Shown: piece after piece, positions 52,008 through 61,413 of the stretch
Numbering within the stretch: the stretch's first letter is position 1
Layout of the letters: every line of letters starts with the position of its first letter
NCBI RefSeq assembly: GCF_014873955.1
Contig: NZ_JADBED010000001.1
Location: 62,001-126,000 of the forward strand
DNA: 64,000 bases
Reading direction: 5' to 3'
DNA from: Nesterenkonia lutea
GTDB lineage: Bacteria; Actinomycetota; Actinomycetes; Actinomycetales; Micrococcaceae
Notes under the pieces: model-generated
What the model saw: the letters and a program-made list of their open reading frames with translations, nothing else
What the model was told of the DNA's origin: nothing
The model's database searches: none
Position numbers and translations under genes: made by a program

Positions 52008-52760
52008 ATGGCTCACGTCCCTGACCCCGTCCGCTTCCAGCGCCTCGAGGAACACGCCTGGCTCGCTGCGCCAGGGCCTGACTCTGGATTGAACGTCGGA
52101 CTCGTCCTCGGTGAGAATCTCGCCGTGCTGATCGATCCGGGACCGGCCGACGGTGACCACGCGGGACTGCTGGCAGGCGTGCGCGAGCTCAGCTCGGCCG
52201 AGATCGTCGTCGTCAACACCCATGGCCACCCAGATCACATCGGCGCCAACGAGTTCCTGCGCGCCCAGGGTGTGCGGAAGATCTGGGCCCATGAACACGC
52301 AGGGGTCGAAACAGCCACTGATCTGGTCTCCAGCACGCCGGTCACGCTGCAGCTGGGCGGGGGAGTCGACATCGTCGTCTCTCACCTTGGCCGCGGGCAC
52401 ACCGCCGGCGATCTGGTGGCGGGCGTCCGCTCGGGGGAGGCCCCCGGGATCATGTTCTGCGGGGATCTGGTCCGCGAAGGCCATGACCCCGAGTTCTACG
52501 ATTCCTACCCCGAGGAATGGGTCCGCACGCTGGGCCGGCTCTGGTCCATGGCCGGGAACCACAGCAGGTTCATCCCCGGCCACGGGCGTGAGGTCGACGC
52601 TGATTTCCTGGCATCCATGCGCCGGCGCATGCAGCAGGGCTGCAACGTCTCCTCGCAGGCGATCAGGGATGCGGTCAATGATGCGACCAAGGCCATCCCG
52701 ATCGTGCCCTACGGCCCCGGGGAGTCCCGCGAGCTGATCACCCGGCTGCGCGGACGGTGA
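52008..52760 (+). CDS. MBL-fold metallo-hydrolase
   Basis: 250-residue metallo-beta-lactamase-fold enzyme. The Zn motif HxHxDH appears as VNTHGHPDHIGAN near residue 70. Further ligands are the His in HLGRGHTAGD and the Asp in MFCGDLVREG, with the last His in IPGHGREVD. Substrate unknown; glyoxalase II-like or RNase-like activity cannot be separated. The ATG at 52008 is favoured over the upstream 51999 frame start. Divergent from the AGCS gene. Confidence 0.85.
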   Translation: MAHVPDPVRFQRLEEHAWLAAPGPDSGLNVGLVLGENLAVLIDPGPADGDHAGLLAGVRELSSAEIVVVNTHGHPDHIGANEFLRAQGVRKIWAHEHAGVETATDLVSSTPVTLQLGGGVDIVVSHLGRGHTAGDLVAGVRSGEAPGIMFCGDLVREGHDPEFYDSYPEEWVRTLGRLWSMAGNHSRFIPGHGREVDADFLASMRRRMQQGCNVSSQAIRDAVNDATKAIPIVPYGPGESRELITRLRGR

Positions 52761-52803
52761 TCCGCCAGCGGGGCAGACTCGCGCGGGGGAGCCAGCTGGG
52801 GAA

Positions 52804-53769
52804 TCAGACCTGGTAGAGCTCGTTGAACTGCGGCGGAATCGGGTAGTGCACCGTCTCGCCCTTCGGCGAGGGGACCGGGGCGCCGCGCTGGCGCCGGCCG
52901 GTCTCGGCGCCGAAGAGGTTGATCCCGGCAGCGGCCATCAGGAAGCCCGGGCCCAGGGAGACGAGCAGCCCCGCGAACCAGTGCCACAGGCTGGGCTCCT
53001 CACCCGCCAGCGCGATGCCGCTCCAGCCTCCTGAGAGGAGGAAGGACAGCATCGCCACCACGGTGATGCTCACGCCGAGGAACCAGGCGAGACCTGCCAG
53101 CGGCGCGGTCTCCGGCTCGTAGTCCGCCACCACCGTGTTCCACTCCGGGCCCGTGCGCATGATCAGCCAGCCGCCGACCATGGCCCAGATCGCGACCACC
53201 AGATAGGCGGCGATCACGTCGGCCGGGCGGTGCCAGGTCTCGGTGAAGGTGTAGGCGCCGATGAGCCCTGCATAGAACGCCGCAAGGACGGAGATGAAGG
53301 GCCGTCGGCGCGGAGAGCTGACCAGGAAGACCGCCACGGCCATGGACGCGGCGAGGGTGGTGTGGCCCGAGGGAAGCGAATTGCCGGTCCAGTAGGGCAC
53401 GCCGTTGCCCAGATCCGGCCGGTCCAGCCACGCCTTGAGCACCTGGGTGGAGATGTTCGCTCCCAGCACCGCGCCCAGAGCGATCAGCGCAGCCAGGAAT
53501 CGCTGTCGGGTGAGCACGATGACCAGGAAGAACACCGCCGGCAGCGCGATGATCACCGGACTCAGCCACCAGAGGTCGAAGCCGCGGGCCGAGAGGGAGT
53601 CCACCCGGTTCGCCGCGGCATCGAGCATCGCGTACTCCACCCACTGCCCGGAGTCCGAGCGGACGAAGTACTCGTAGACGGCGATGAAGACCGCGCAGCA
53701 GAGCAGGATCCCGACGATCCACAGGCCGGTGCGCCGGGCTGGGGGACGGAGTGCGCTGGCAGCTGACAT
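52804..53769 (-). CDS. PAP2-family phosphatase, second copy
   Basis: 321-residue membrane protein, clearly a paralogue of the one at 49394: same helix layout and motifs QVLKAWLDRPDLG, NSLPSGHTTLAASM and ETWHRPADVIAAYLV. Here the third motif has HRPAD with the catalytic-type His. The role is the same class, lipid phosphate hydrolysis. The ATG at 53769 has GATACT 7 bases upstream; the much longer open frame to 54624 is antisense to menC and rejected. Divergent from menC with a 43-base gap. Confidence 0.85.
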   Translation of the reverse strand: MSAASALRPPARRTGLWIVGILLCCAVFIAVYEYFVRSDSGQWVEYAMLDAAANRVDSLSARGFDLWWLSPVIIALPAVFFLVIVLTRQRFLAALIALGAVLGANISTQVLKAWLDRPDLGNGVPYWTGNSLPSGHTTLAASMAVAVFLVSSPRRRPFISVLAAFYAGLIGAYTFTETWHRPADVIAAYLVVAIWAMVGGWLIMRTGPEWNTVVADYEPETAPLAGLAWFLGVSITVVAMLSFLLSGGWSGIALAGEEPSLWHWFAGLLVSLGPGFLMAAAGINLFGAETGRRQRGAPVPSPKGETVHYPIPPQFNELYQV

Positions 53770-53776
53770 GTCCCCC

Positions 53777-53782
53777 AGTATC
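53777..53782 (-). promoter_or_regulatory. -10 box for the second PAP2 gene
   Basis: GATACT on the minus strand, 7 bases before the ATG at 53769; divergent from the menC box. Confidence 0.35.
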
Positions 53783-53799
53783 GCAGGTCTGCCTCTGCC

Positions 53800-53805
53800 T
53801 AGACT
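53800..53805 (+). promoter_or_regulatory. -10 box for menC, leaderless type
   Basis: TAGACT, 7 bases before the ATG at 53813, inside the 43-base divergent gap. Confidence 0.5.
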
Positions 53806-53812
53806 GAATGAC

Positions 53813-54982
53813 ATGGAAGCCCATATCGCGGTGCAGGAGCAGGGCCCGGACGCCTGGCAGATTCCGGATCTCGAGGAGGTCCTCGACGGCGCGCGGGTCG
53901 TCTCGCTGCTTCTGCGGACCAGGTTCCGCGGCCAGACCGAGCGCCAGGCGCTGCTCATGGAGGGCCCGAAGGGCTGGGGGGAGTTCTCGCCGTTCCCGGA
54001 ATACGGCGCCCAGGAGTCGTCCCACTGGCTCCGCGCCGGTCTGGAGGCCGGCTGGCGCGGGTGGGGGGCCCCGCTGCGCACCCACGTCCCGATCAACGCA
54101 ACGATGCCCGCCGTCGCTCCGGACCAGGTGGAATCGGTGCTCCGCCGCTTCGGCGCGCTGGAGTCCATTCCCGCGGTGAAGATCAAGGTCGCCGAGCCGG
54201 GACAGACCCTCGCCGATGACCTGGCGCGCTTCCGCGAGGTGCGCCGCCTGGTCCCGGAGGCGGGGCTGCGCGCCGACGCCAACGGCGGCTGGAGCATCGC
54301 CGAGGCGGTGCCGGCGCTGGCGGCGCTCGCCGAGGCCGCCGAGGGCCGATTCGAATACGCCGAGCAGCCGGTGGCAGGGGTCGAGCCGCTCGCGGAGCTG
54401 CGCGAGGCCCTCGCCGCGGCGGGGGTCATCACCTCCGCCGGCGCCCCGCTGCGCATCGCCGCGGATGAAGCGGTGCGCAAGGCGGAAGATCCGCTGCGGG
54501 TGGCAAGACTCGGCGCGGCAGATCTGATCGTGGTCAAGGTGCCGCCGCTGGGCGGGGTGGACCGGGCGCTGCGCATCGTGGAGCAGTCCGGGCTGGACGC
54601 CGTCGTCTCCTCGGCGCTGGACACTTCGGTGGGGCTCGCGGCGGGCCTGGCGCTGGCCGCCCGGCTGCCGCATCTGCCCTACGCCTGCGGGCTGGGCACC
54701 GCCGCGCTGTTCACCGAGGATGTGCTCCGCTCCCCGCTGATTCCCGTGGGCGGGGCGCTGAGGGTGCCCGGCGCCGTCGTGCCCTCGGCGGATCTTCTGC
54801 AGCGGCATGAGGTGGGCGGGCCGCGTGCTGACTGGTGGTTCGACCGACTGCGCGCCGCCCATGCGGTGCTCGCCGCCGACCAGCAGGCACGGGAGCGGGC
54901 CAGCGCGGATGCGGGCTCCGGGGCGGGCCCGGATGCAGACCTGACGGCGGGCGCGGACCGGCGACCGGGCCGCAGCTTCTAG
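53813..54982 (+). CDS. menC: o-succinylbenzoate synthase
   Basis: Enolase-superfamily dehydratase that forms o-succinylbenzoate from SHCHC. 389 residues. Catalytic KxK in AVKIKVAEPGQ, metal ligands in LRADANGGWS (Asp), FEYAEQPVAG (Glu) and RIAADEAV (Asp), and the second catalytic Lys in DLIVVKVPPLGG. The last ~40 residues are an Ala/Gly/Asp-rich extension. menD begins 10 bases after the stop and also has its own -10 box. Confidence 0.93.
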   Translation: MEAHIAVQEQGPDAWQIPDLEEVLDGARVVSLLLRTRFRGQTERQALLMEGPKGWGEFSPFPEYGAQESSHWLRAGLEAGWRGWGAPLRTHVPINATMPAVAPDQVESVLRRFGALESIPAVKIKVAEPGQTLADDLARFREVRRLVPEAGLRADANGGWSIAEAVPALAALAEAAEGRFEYAEQPVAGVEPLAELREALAAAGVITSAGAPLRIAADEAVRKAEDPLRVARLGAADLIVVKVPPLGGVDRALRIVEQSGLDAVVSSALDTSVGLAAGLALAARLPHLPYACGLGTAALFTEDVLRSPLIPVGGALRVPGAVVPSADLLQRHEVGGPRADWWFDRLRAAHAVLAADQQARERASADAGSGAGPDADLTAGADRRPGRSF

Positions 54983-54985
54983 GAT
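54980..54985 (+). promoter_or_regulatory. -10 box for menD, leaderless type
   Basis: TAGGAT, 7 bases before the ATG at 54993; it overlaps the menC stop codon. Confidence 0.45.
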
Positions 54986-54992
54986 TGGAGCC

Positions 54993-56954
54993 ATGACTTC
55001 ACCTCGACGTCCGTTCCGCGAGTTCGATGATGCCTACGACGTCGAGTCCCTGCGACTGGCCCGCCGGGTGATCCGCGGGCTGACCATGAGCATGCGCCAC
55101 ATCGTCCTGGCGCCGGGGTCCCGCTCGGCACCGATGGCCTATGCGCTGCGCGAGGCGGAGGAGCTCGGCGCGATCACCGTGCATGTGCGCATCGATGAGC
55201 GCTCCGCGGCGTTCACCGCGCTGGGCATTGCGATGGCGACAAAGGCCCCCGCGGGCGTGGTCACCACCTCGGGCACAGCGGCAGGAAACCTGCTCCCAGC
55301 GATGATGGAAGCTGACCTCTCCGGCGTCCCGCTGGTGGCCATCACCGCCGATCGGCCCGAGGAGCTGCACGGCACCGGGGCGAACCAGACGGCCTGGCAG
55401 CAGGGGATGTTCGCCGGTCGGGTGCGTGATGAGATCCACCTGGAGCAGGGCGAGGCGCGGCTGGAGCCTGAATCCCGCGATGACATGCTCGCCGCCGAGA
55501 CCCAGGTCGGACTGCTGCTCCGTGCGGCCACCGGCTCCTCCCCGGGGCCGGTGCACCTGAACATCGGCTTCCGCGATCCGCTCGTCCCTGCCCAGCGGGA
55601 GGGCACACACCAGTCGGGGGCGCAGCGCTGGGCCCGGACCCCCTTCGTCCGGCGCACCCCGGTGGTGGCCGATTCGGCCGAGCAGCTGCGCGCGCAGATC
55701 ATCGGCGGAGAGATCCTGGATGCGCAGGATCCCGCCGAGGTCTCGGATGCGGAGGTGACCTCGGCTCGCCGGGGCGCGGGTCCAGGGTCGGGTGCTTCGA
55801 AGGGGACCTCCGGCACCGATCCTGCCGTGGATCTGGCCCAGCGGCGCACCGTCTTCGTCATGGGCGCCGATGCTCCCGCCGAGGCCCGCGAGCTGGCCCG
55901 CCGGCTGGGGCAGCCGCTGCTGGCCGAACCCACCAGCGATGCGCGCTGGAGCGACCTCGGAGCCGTCCAGGGATACCGGCTGATCCTGCAGGCCCCGGCC
56001 GGTTCCCCTGCGAGCGAGCTGGCTGGCAGCATCGAGCGGGTCGTGGTGGCCGGGCGGCCCACGCTCACCCGGCCGGTGCAGCAGCTGATCAGCCGGGACG
56101 ACGTCGAGGCGGTGCAGTACGCGCCCGGAGGCGAGGCCTGGTTCGATCACCGGCTGGCGCGCCGTCGTCTTGACGATCTGACCGCCACGGCACTCTTCGC
56201 GGGACTGGCGCCGCAGGGCTGGCACGAGGCATGGACCGAGCGGGGGCTGGCGGCCCAGCGTCTGATCGATGCCGCGCTGACCGAGCAGGAGACCCTCGCC
56301 CAGGGGGAGATCTCCTCCGTGCGGGTGGCGCAGTTCGTGGCCGAGACGGTCAAGACTCCGCTGCTGCTGGGCTCCTCCTCGGTGATCCGCGATGTGGACC
56401 TGGCCGCCGTGCTCAATCGCAGCGTCCTGGGCGAGGAGGTCGCCGCGAAGCCCGGTCCAGGGGCGCAGGGTGGGCGCAGGGTCTACGCGATGCGTGGACT
56501 GGCGGGCATCGACGGGAACCTCTCAGCCGCCTCCGGGATCGCGCTGGCTCGGAACACCCGGGTCACCGCGCTGGTGGGGGACCTGACCTTCCTCCATGAC
56601 GTGAATGCGCTCCTGGTCCCGGCCACCGAGCGGGAGCCCGATCTGGACATCGTGGTGGTCAACGACTCCGGCGGGGCGATCTTCGACCAGCTCGAACATG
56701 GTGCGGTGGGACGCCGGGAGGGGCAGGCCGAGACGGTGGAGCGCTTCTTCGGCACGCCGCAGACCGTGGACATCGAGGCGCTCGCCGACGCCTACGGACA
56801 CGAGTATCACTTCGCCGATGATCTGGAGACGCTGGGGGAGGGACTCTCCGGACTCGAGGATCGGATCGGCATCCGGATCATCGAGGTGCGCACCGACCGC
56901 ACAGTGCTCCGCGACTTCCACGCCCGCCTCCTCGCCGCTGCCGCAGACCTCTGA
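54993..56954 (+). CDS. menD: SEPHCHC synthase
   Basis: Thiamine-diphosphate enzyme that joins 2-oxoglutarate to isochorismate. 653 residues, somewhat long because of Gly/Ser-rich insertions near residues 235-285. N-terminal LAPGSRSAPMAYAL and HVRIDERSAAFTALGIAMA with the ThDP-activating Glu-containing region; C-terminal GDLTFLHDVNALL and VVVNDSGGAIFDQLEHG bind ThDP/Mg. Directly follows menC. It supplies the substrate chain menF, menD, menC, menE, menB, all present in this window. Confidence 0.95.
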   Translation: MTSPRRPFREFDDAYDVESLRLARRVIRGLTMSMRHIVLAPGSRSAPMAYALREAEELGAITVHVRIDERSAAFTALGIAMATKAPAGVVTTSGTAAGNLLPAMMEADLSGVPLVAITADRPEELHGTGANQTAWQQGMFAGRVRDEIHLEQGEARLEPESRDDMLAAETQVGLLLRAATGSSPGPVHLNIGFRDPLVPAQREGTHQSGAQRWARTPFVRRTPVVADSAEQLRAQIIGGEILDAQDPAEVSDAEVTSARRGAGPGSGASKGTSGTDPAVDLAQRRTVFVMGADAPAEARELARRLGQPLLAEPTSDARWSDLGAVQGYRLILQAPAGSPASELAGSIERVVVAGRPTLTRPVQQLISRDDVEAVQYAPGGEAWFDHRLARRRLDDLTATALFAGLAPQGWHEAWTERGLAAQRLIDAALTEQETLAQGEISSVRVAQFVAETVKTPLLLGSSSVIRDVDLAAVLNRSVLGEEVAAKPGPGAQGGRRVYAMRGLAGIDGNLSAASGIALARNTRVTALVGDLTFLHDVNALLVPATEREPDLDIVVVNDSGGAIFDQLEHGAVGRREGQAETVERFFGTPQTVDIEALADAYGHEYHFADDLETLGEGLSGLEDRIGIRIIEVRTDRTVLRDFHARLLAAAADL

Positions 56955-56978
56955 CCCCGACCCGTGACCCCTGACCCT

Positions 56979-57053
56979 GCGTTTTACCAGGCCCTTCGAG
57001 GTTTACCAGCGAAACGGTCGGCCCGGTAGACCACGCAGGGCCCGGTAAAACGC
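56979..57053. terminator. long inverted repeat between convergent menD and menF
   Basis: 17-base arms at 56979-56995 and 57037-57053 (GCGTTTTACCAGGCCCT with one mismatch) enclose 41 bases that carry further GGTTTACC/GGTAGACC-like pieces. The position suits a bidirectional terminator; the nested TTTACC units also look like a REP-type element. Confidence 0.6.
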
Positions 57054-57054
57054 T

Positions 57055-57076
57055 GGGGGAGGGGGAGGGGGAGGGG
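57055..57076 (+). repeat. G-run repeat with quadruplex potential
   Basis: Three GGGGGA units followed by GGGG, immediately after the inverted repeat: four G-runs separated by single bases on the plus strand. Confidence 0.55.
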
Positions 57077-57087
57077 CAGGAGGAGGT

Positions 57088-58542
57088 TCAGGGCACAGGG
57101 ACGCCGAGGGCGCCGAGCATGGGGCGCATCTTCGCCCAGGTCTCGGCCAGCTCCTCCTCGGGCACCGAACCGGCGACGATCCCGCAGCCCGCGTAGAGCC
57201 TGACCTGCGTGCCCTGCTCCTGAAGGATCCCGCCGCGCAGCGCGATGCCGAAGTCCGCGTTGCCCCGCGCGTCGATCCAGCCCACCGGTCCGGAGAACGC
57301 TCCGCGGTCCAGGCATTCCAGGGTGCTGATCAGCTCGCCCGCGGTGGCAGTCGGGGTGCCGCAGATCGCGGCGGTGGGATGGGCGCGCTCGGCGACGAGC
57401 AGGGCCGGGGTCTGGGCGGTCAGTCGTCCGGTGACGTCGGTGGAGAGGTGGAAGACATTTGGCAGCTCCAGGACGGCTGGCGGGTCCTGCGCGTGCAGCT
57501 CCTGCGCCACCGGGGCGAGCTGCTCCAGCAGGGACTGTGCTGCGAGCCGGTGCTCGTCGCGCTGCTTCGGGTCCTCCAGCAGCAGCGTGCGCGCACGCTC
57601 CAGCCCCGCCCGGCCGTCCACCGTGCCGGCGAGGACTCGCGCGGAGAGCTCCTGACCGCGGATCTTCACCAGCATCTCCGGGGTGGCGCCCAGCACGTCC
57701 CCGGCCAGATAGGTCCAGCAGTCGGCGTAGTCGGTGGCCAGGGCGGCCAGCAGGGGCCCGGTTGGCAGCGGCGCATCAGCGACGACGACGACGTCGCGCG
57801 CCAGCACCAGCTTCTCCAGCCGACGATGTTCGATCGCGTCCACGCCGGCGCGCACGGCGCGCAGATAGTGCTGCTCGGAATGGCTGCCCTGGATCAGTGA
57901 GGTGGCGGGTCGGGACGCGGCACCCTCATGGCGGTCCTTGTGTCGGGGCCGCCCGGCATCGGGCGCCCCGCCGCGGAGGCGCAGCTGCCCGTCGTGGAGC
58001 TGGAGTCCGTGTTTCGTTAGCAGGACATGCAGCCGCCTCAGCGCCGCCGGATCCAGCGAGTGGGGGTTCCTCTCGCCGGGATCCACTGTGCGGAGGCCCG
58101 GCCCGTCGTCGCCGGACTCCTGCTCGAAGTCCTCATCCCAGGCCGCGGTCCGAGTCACCGCCGTGATCCAGTGCTGGCCCTCGGCCGAGCCGAGGGTCAG
58201 CTCCGGCAGGATCAGGTGCGAGTCGGCCGCGGAGGCGGAGGAATAGGTGATCGACGTCAGTGCCACCGGGCCGGCGCCGGGCACGGCTTCCAGTTCGGGG
58301 GGCAGCCGTGCGGCGGCCGCCAGCGGCGCGAGGTGCTGCTCGTGCCACTGGGCCAGTTCGGCGAAGCGCTCGGCGCCGCGGGCCCGCACATGTGCGGCGG
58401 CGCCCAGGCCGATCAGGCCCTCACCGCGCAGCAGCCAGACAGCGCTGGGGTCCAGCGCGGGGAGCAGGTCCGCCAGTGAAACGTCTGATGGGAGATCCAC
58501 CACCAGTGTGGTGGCGTCGAGGGTCCCGGGGAGCGCTGTCAT
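57088..58542 (-). CDS. menF: isochorismate synthase
   Basis: 484-residue chorismate-utilising enzyme converting chorismate to isochorismate for menaquinone (a siderophore role is less likely in this context). The C-terminal chorismate-binding domain shows [49 protein letters not shown] and [18 protein letters not shown]. The N-terminal half is variable, as usual. Convergent with menD; divergent from menG with a 60-base gap. Confidence 0.92.
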   Translation of the reverse strand: MTALPGTLDATTLVVDLPSDVSLADLLPALDPSAVWLLRGEGLIGLGAAAHVRARGAERFAELAQWHEQHLAPLAAAARLPPELEAVPGAGPVALTSITYSSASAADSHLILPELTLGSAEGQHWITAVTRTAAWDEDFEQESGDDGPGLRTVDPGERNPHSLDPAALRRLHVLLTKHGLQLHDGQLRLRGGAPDAGRPRHKDRHEGAASRPATSLIQGSHSEQHYLRAVRAGVDAIEHRRLEKLVLARDVVVVADAPLPTGPLLAALATDYADCWTYLAGDVLGATPEMLVKIRGQELSARVLAGTVDGRAGLERARTLLLEDPKQRDEHRLAAQSLLEQLAPVAQELHAQDPPAVLELPNVFHLSTDVTGRLTAQTPALLVAERAHPTAAICGTPTATAGELISTLECLDRGAFSGPVGWIDARGNADFGIALRGGILQEQGTQVRLYAGCGIVAGSVPEEELAETWAKMRPMLGALGVPVP

Positions 58543-58602
58543 GGCTGGACAAGTCTAGGACATGGCGGAGGCAGGGACCCGCGCATGTGGGAGAATGCCA
58601 AG

Positions 58603-59331
58603 GTGAATCGCCCCAGCACCGGAAACCGCGCAAGCCTCGCGAAGAAGCCCGAGGACGTCGCCTCGATGTTCGACGAGGTCGCTGACCGCTATGACATCAC
58701 CAACGACGTGCTCTCGCTGGGTCAGACCAGGCGCTGGCGAAGGCAGCTCGTCGCGGCCCTCGCCGTCGCCGAAGGTGAACGGGTCCTCGACCTCGCCGCG
58801 GGCACGGGAAGCTCCACGGAGCCCTTCCACGAAGCCGGGGCCGAGGCGGTCGCCTGTGACTTCTCACTGGGAATGCTCCAGGTGGGCAAGCGCCGTCGTC
58901 CGGACATGACGTTCATCGCCGGAGACGCGATGAACCTTCCCTTCGCCGATGACAGCTTTGACGCCGTCACCATCTCCTTCGGCCTGCGCAACATCGTGGA
59001 CCCGCAGGCTGCGCTGCGGGAGATGCTGCGCGTGACCGTCCCCGGCGGGCGGCTGGCCGTGATGGAGTTCTCCGATCCCACGAACAGGCTCTTCAGCACG
59101 GTCTACAACGAGTACCTGATGCGCGCGCTGCCTCCCACGGCGCGGGCGGTCTCCTCCAATCCGGAGGCCTACGTGTACCTCGCCGAGTCGATCCGGGCCT
59201 GGCCCGACCAGGACCACCTTGCGGCGGAGCTCTCCGCCGCCGGATGGTCCGAGGTCCGCTACCGCAACCTCACCGGCGGGATCGTTGCGATCCACCACGC
59301 CCTCAAGCCCCGCGCCCTGCCCGAATCCTGA
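58603..59331 (+). CDS. menG: demethylmenaquinone methyltransferase
   Basis: UbiE/MenG-type SAM methyltransferase for the last step of menaquinone synthesis. About 242 residues. Motifs: [29 protein letters not shown] (family N-terminus, shown in part by [10 protein letters not shown]), [19 protein letters not shown] (SAM site), and [18 protein letters not shown] (UbiE signature). The GTG at 58603 follows GGGAG at 9 bases; an ATG at 58585 is an alternative. The prenyl synthase gene follows after 21 bases. Confidence 0.93.
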   Translation: MNRPSTGNRASLAKKPEDVASMFDEVADRYDITNDVLSLGQTRRWRRQLVAALAVAEGERVLDLAAGTGSSTEPFHEAGAEAVACDFSLGMLQVGKRRRPDMTFIAGDAMNLPFADDSFDAVTISFGLRNIVDPQAALREMLRVTVPGGRLAVMEFSDPTNRLFSTVYNEYLMRALPPTARAVSSNPEAYVYLAESIRAWPDQDHLAAELSAAGWSEVRYRNLTGGIVAIHHALKPRALPES

Positions 59332-59338
59332 ACGTGGA

Positions 59339-59344
59339 TAGGTT
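59339..59344 (+). promoter_or_regulatory. -10 box for the prenyl synthase gene
   Basis: TAGGTT, 8 bases before the ATG at 59353. Confidence 0.4.
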
Positions 59345-59352
59345 AGACACCG

Positions 59353-60405
59353 ATGACTGAATCAGCAGCTGATCCGCTGACCACGAAGCTGCCCGCCGGT
59401 TTCGATGTGCTGGCCGAGGACCTGGCGCTCGCCACCGAGGTGGCGGAGGCCCTCACCCTGGTGGAGGAGGACCTCCTCGGTTCCCTGGCCAGCGCCGACG
59501 AGCTGGTCAACGCCTCGGCGCGCTACCTGGCCCAGGCCGGCGGCAAGCGCGTGCGGCCTCTGCTCACCGTGCTCACCTCGATGCTCGGCGACGGCGTGGA
59601 TGAGCGCGTCCGTCGTGCCGCCGCGGTCATGGAGATGACCCATCTGGCCACGCTCTACCACGATGACGTCATGGACTCGGCGCCGGTGCGTCGCGGAGCC
59701 CCTGCCGCGCACCAGGTGTGGGGCAACTCGGTCGCGATCCTCACCGGGGACCTGATCCTGGCCCGAGCCTCCCGGCTGATGTCCGAGCTCGGCGTGGACG
59801 CCTCCAAGATCCAGGCGCAGACCTTTGAGCGTCTGGTCATGGGCCAGCTGCACGAGACGGTCGGTCCGCAGGAGTCAGAGGACGCCTACGCCCACTATCT
59901 GCGGGTGATCGGCGACAAGACCGGCTCCCTGGTGGCAGCGGCCGCCCGGCTCGGCGCCCACTTCGGCGGCTGCTCGGAGTCGACGACCGCGATGCTCGAA
60001 GAGTACGGCGAGGCAGTGGGCGTGGCCTTCCAGCTGGCCGACGATGTCATCGACATCACCGCAGATCCCGAAGCCTCCGGCAAGACCCCCGGCACCGACC
60101 TGCGTGAGGGCGTGTCCACGCTTCCGGTGCTGCTGCTGCGTCAGCACGCGCGGACCGCGACCGCGGGACAGGATCGGGATGAGGCCGTGCAGGCGCTCGA
60201 GCTCGTCGACGGCGATCTCAGTTCAGACGAGGCGCTGGCGCGTGCCGTGGCCGCCGTCGTCGCTCATCCGGTCACCGAGCAGTCCTGGGAGGTGGCGCAC
60301 AGCTGGGCCGAGAAGGCCAAGCAGTCCATCGCGGGGCTGCCGGAGAGCACGGTGAAGTCGGCGCTGCTGTCCTTCGCCGATGCCGTGGTCGAGCGCGACG
60401 GCTGA
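59353..60405 (+). CDS. long-chain polyprenyl diphosphate synthase (menaquinone side chain)
   Basis: 350-residue trans-prenyltransferase. First Asp-rich motif LYHDDVMDSAPVRRG near 97, second QLADDVIDITADPE near 225, and the KRVRPLLTVL region near 75 that binds IPP. Makes the hepta- to nonaprenyl diphosphate used by MenA; chain length cannot be read by eye. Located right after menG, as in many actinobacteria (GrcC1-like). Confidence 0.92.
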   Translation: MTESAADPLTTKLPAGFDVLAEDLALATEVAEALTLVEEDLLGSLASADELVNASARYLAQAGGKRVRPLLTVLTSMLGDGVDERVRRAAAVMEMTHLATLYHDDVMDSAPVRRGAPAAHQVWGNSVAILTGDLILARASRLMSELGVDASKIQAQTFERLVMGQLHETVGPQESEDAYAHYLRVIGDKTGSLVAAAARLGAHFGGCSESTTAMLEEYGEAVGVAFQLADDVIDITADPEASGKTPGTDLREGVSTLPVLLLRQHARTATAGQDRDEAVQALELVDGDLSSDEALARAVAAVVAHPVTEQSWEVAHSWAEKAKQSIAGLPESTVKSALLSFADAVVERDG

Positions 60406-60454
60406 ACCCGGCCGCTGGACCCGGGCGCTGACACGGGCGGGTCAGCTTGGCGGG

Positions 60455-60964
60455 TCAGGTCTTGGCTGCCAGGATCTGTTCCAGCGCCGCCCGGAGCTCC
60501 CGGGCCTTCTCGGCGCGCACTGACACCGGCACCGGGTGACGGATCTGCCGGTAGAGCATGTCATCGGCGTAGCGGGGGAACACATGCAGGTGGTAGTGCC
60601 ACACATGCTGGTTCCCCGCAGGCTCATTGTGCTGCCGCACCGAGGTCCCCTCCGGATTCCAGGCCAGCTTCATCGCCTTGGAGACATCGCGGGACATGAT
60701 GGAGATCTTGGAGAGCAGGTCATCGTCGAGGTCATAGAGCGCCTCGCGGTGCTGCACGGGAGTGATCATCGCGTGGCCCTCATACGGTCCGAAGCCGTCA
60801 CAGGCCATGAAGACCAGCACATCGGCGTCCTGGTGGACCAGATCCGTCAGCTCACACCGATTCGACCGCTGGTCCACGTCTCCGCGGGCCAGACCGCAGA
60901 ACGGGCACGAGTAGCCCTCGGGAGCGTGCGAGCTCCACAGCCGCGCGAGATCAGCGCTGCTCAT
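60455..60964 (-). CDS. HIT-domain protein
   Basis: 169-residue nucleotide hydrolase/transferase of the HIT family. N-terminal Cys pair YSCPFCGLA with later residues suggests a Zn site as in some GalT/HIT proteins; the catalytic triad is HVWHYHLHVFPR (HxHxH). Acts on dinucleoside polyphosphates or AMP-conjugates in relatives. Its ATG overlaps the TGA of the upstream SUKH-like gene (ATGA), so the two are coupled. Confidence 0.87.
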   Translation of the reverse strand: MSSADLARLWSSHAPEGYSCPFCGLARGDVDQRSNRCELTDLVHQDADVLVFMACDGFGPYEGHAMITPVQHREALYDLDDDLLSKISIMSRDVSKAMKLAWNPEGTSVRQHNEPAGNQHVWHYHLHVFPRYADDMLYRQIRHPVPVSVRAEKARELRAALEQILAAKT

Positions 60965-61407
60965 CCGGGCTCCTCCTCGAAGGAGAACTCCAGCAGGTCG
61001 AAGATGAACTCGCTGACGGTGGCGCCCTCGTCATTCCACATTCCCGAGTTGCTGCTGCGGCGGACGATCAGCGGGTCCGGGACATCAAGAGTGTCCACAT
61101 CCACGCCCCAGACCCAGCGCTCCTCCTCGTCCTCGAGGAACAGCAGGTGGCCGTCCTCCACGGTCAGCTCGTCCGGATCGAAGAAGAAGTGGTAGGCCTC
61201 CATGATCTCCTCGCAGCGGCCCAGCGCCAGATAGAACTCCTCAAGCACCTGAGGCAGGCGCGGGCGGGCCTTCAGCTCGGCGGGCAGCTCGGAATCAGCG
61301 ATGAGCTGGCGCAGCTCCTCGGGGGTGAAACCCTCCTCAGGGGTCCACTTCTCATCGAGGTATTCGGGCACCAGGGCGCGGAACTTGTCCAGGAACATAT
61401 CGGCCAT
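60961..61407 (-). CDS. SUKH-like (SMI1/KNR4-type) protein
   Basis: 148-residue acidic soluble protein. The order of short helix (MFLDKFRALVPEYLDE), LYLALGRCEEIMEAY-like segment and WVWGVDVDTLDVPDPLIVRR strand resembles SMI1/KNR4 (SUKH) domains. Members are often immunity proteins of toxin systems, but others are housekeeping; no toxin gene is adjacent. TAGACT lies 6 bases before the ATG. Coupled to the HIT gene by ATGA. Assignment is moderate. Confidence 0.6.
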   Translation of the reverse strand: MADMFLDKFRALVPEYLDEKWTPEEGFTPEELRQLIADSELPAELKARPRLPQVLEEFYLALGRCEEIMEAYHFFFDPDELTVEDGHLLFLEDEEERWVWGVDVDTLDVPDPLIVRRSSNSGMWNDEGATVSEFIFDLLEFSFEEEPG

Positions 61408-61413
61408 GGCCTC

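Noticed and set aside
53000-54994. 664-residue minus-strand frame over the PAP2 gene and menC
   Set aside because: Shadow frame; the PAP2 and menC proteins on the other frames carry all expected motifs.
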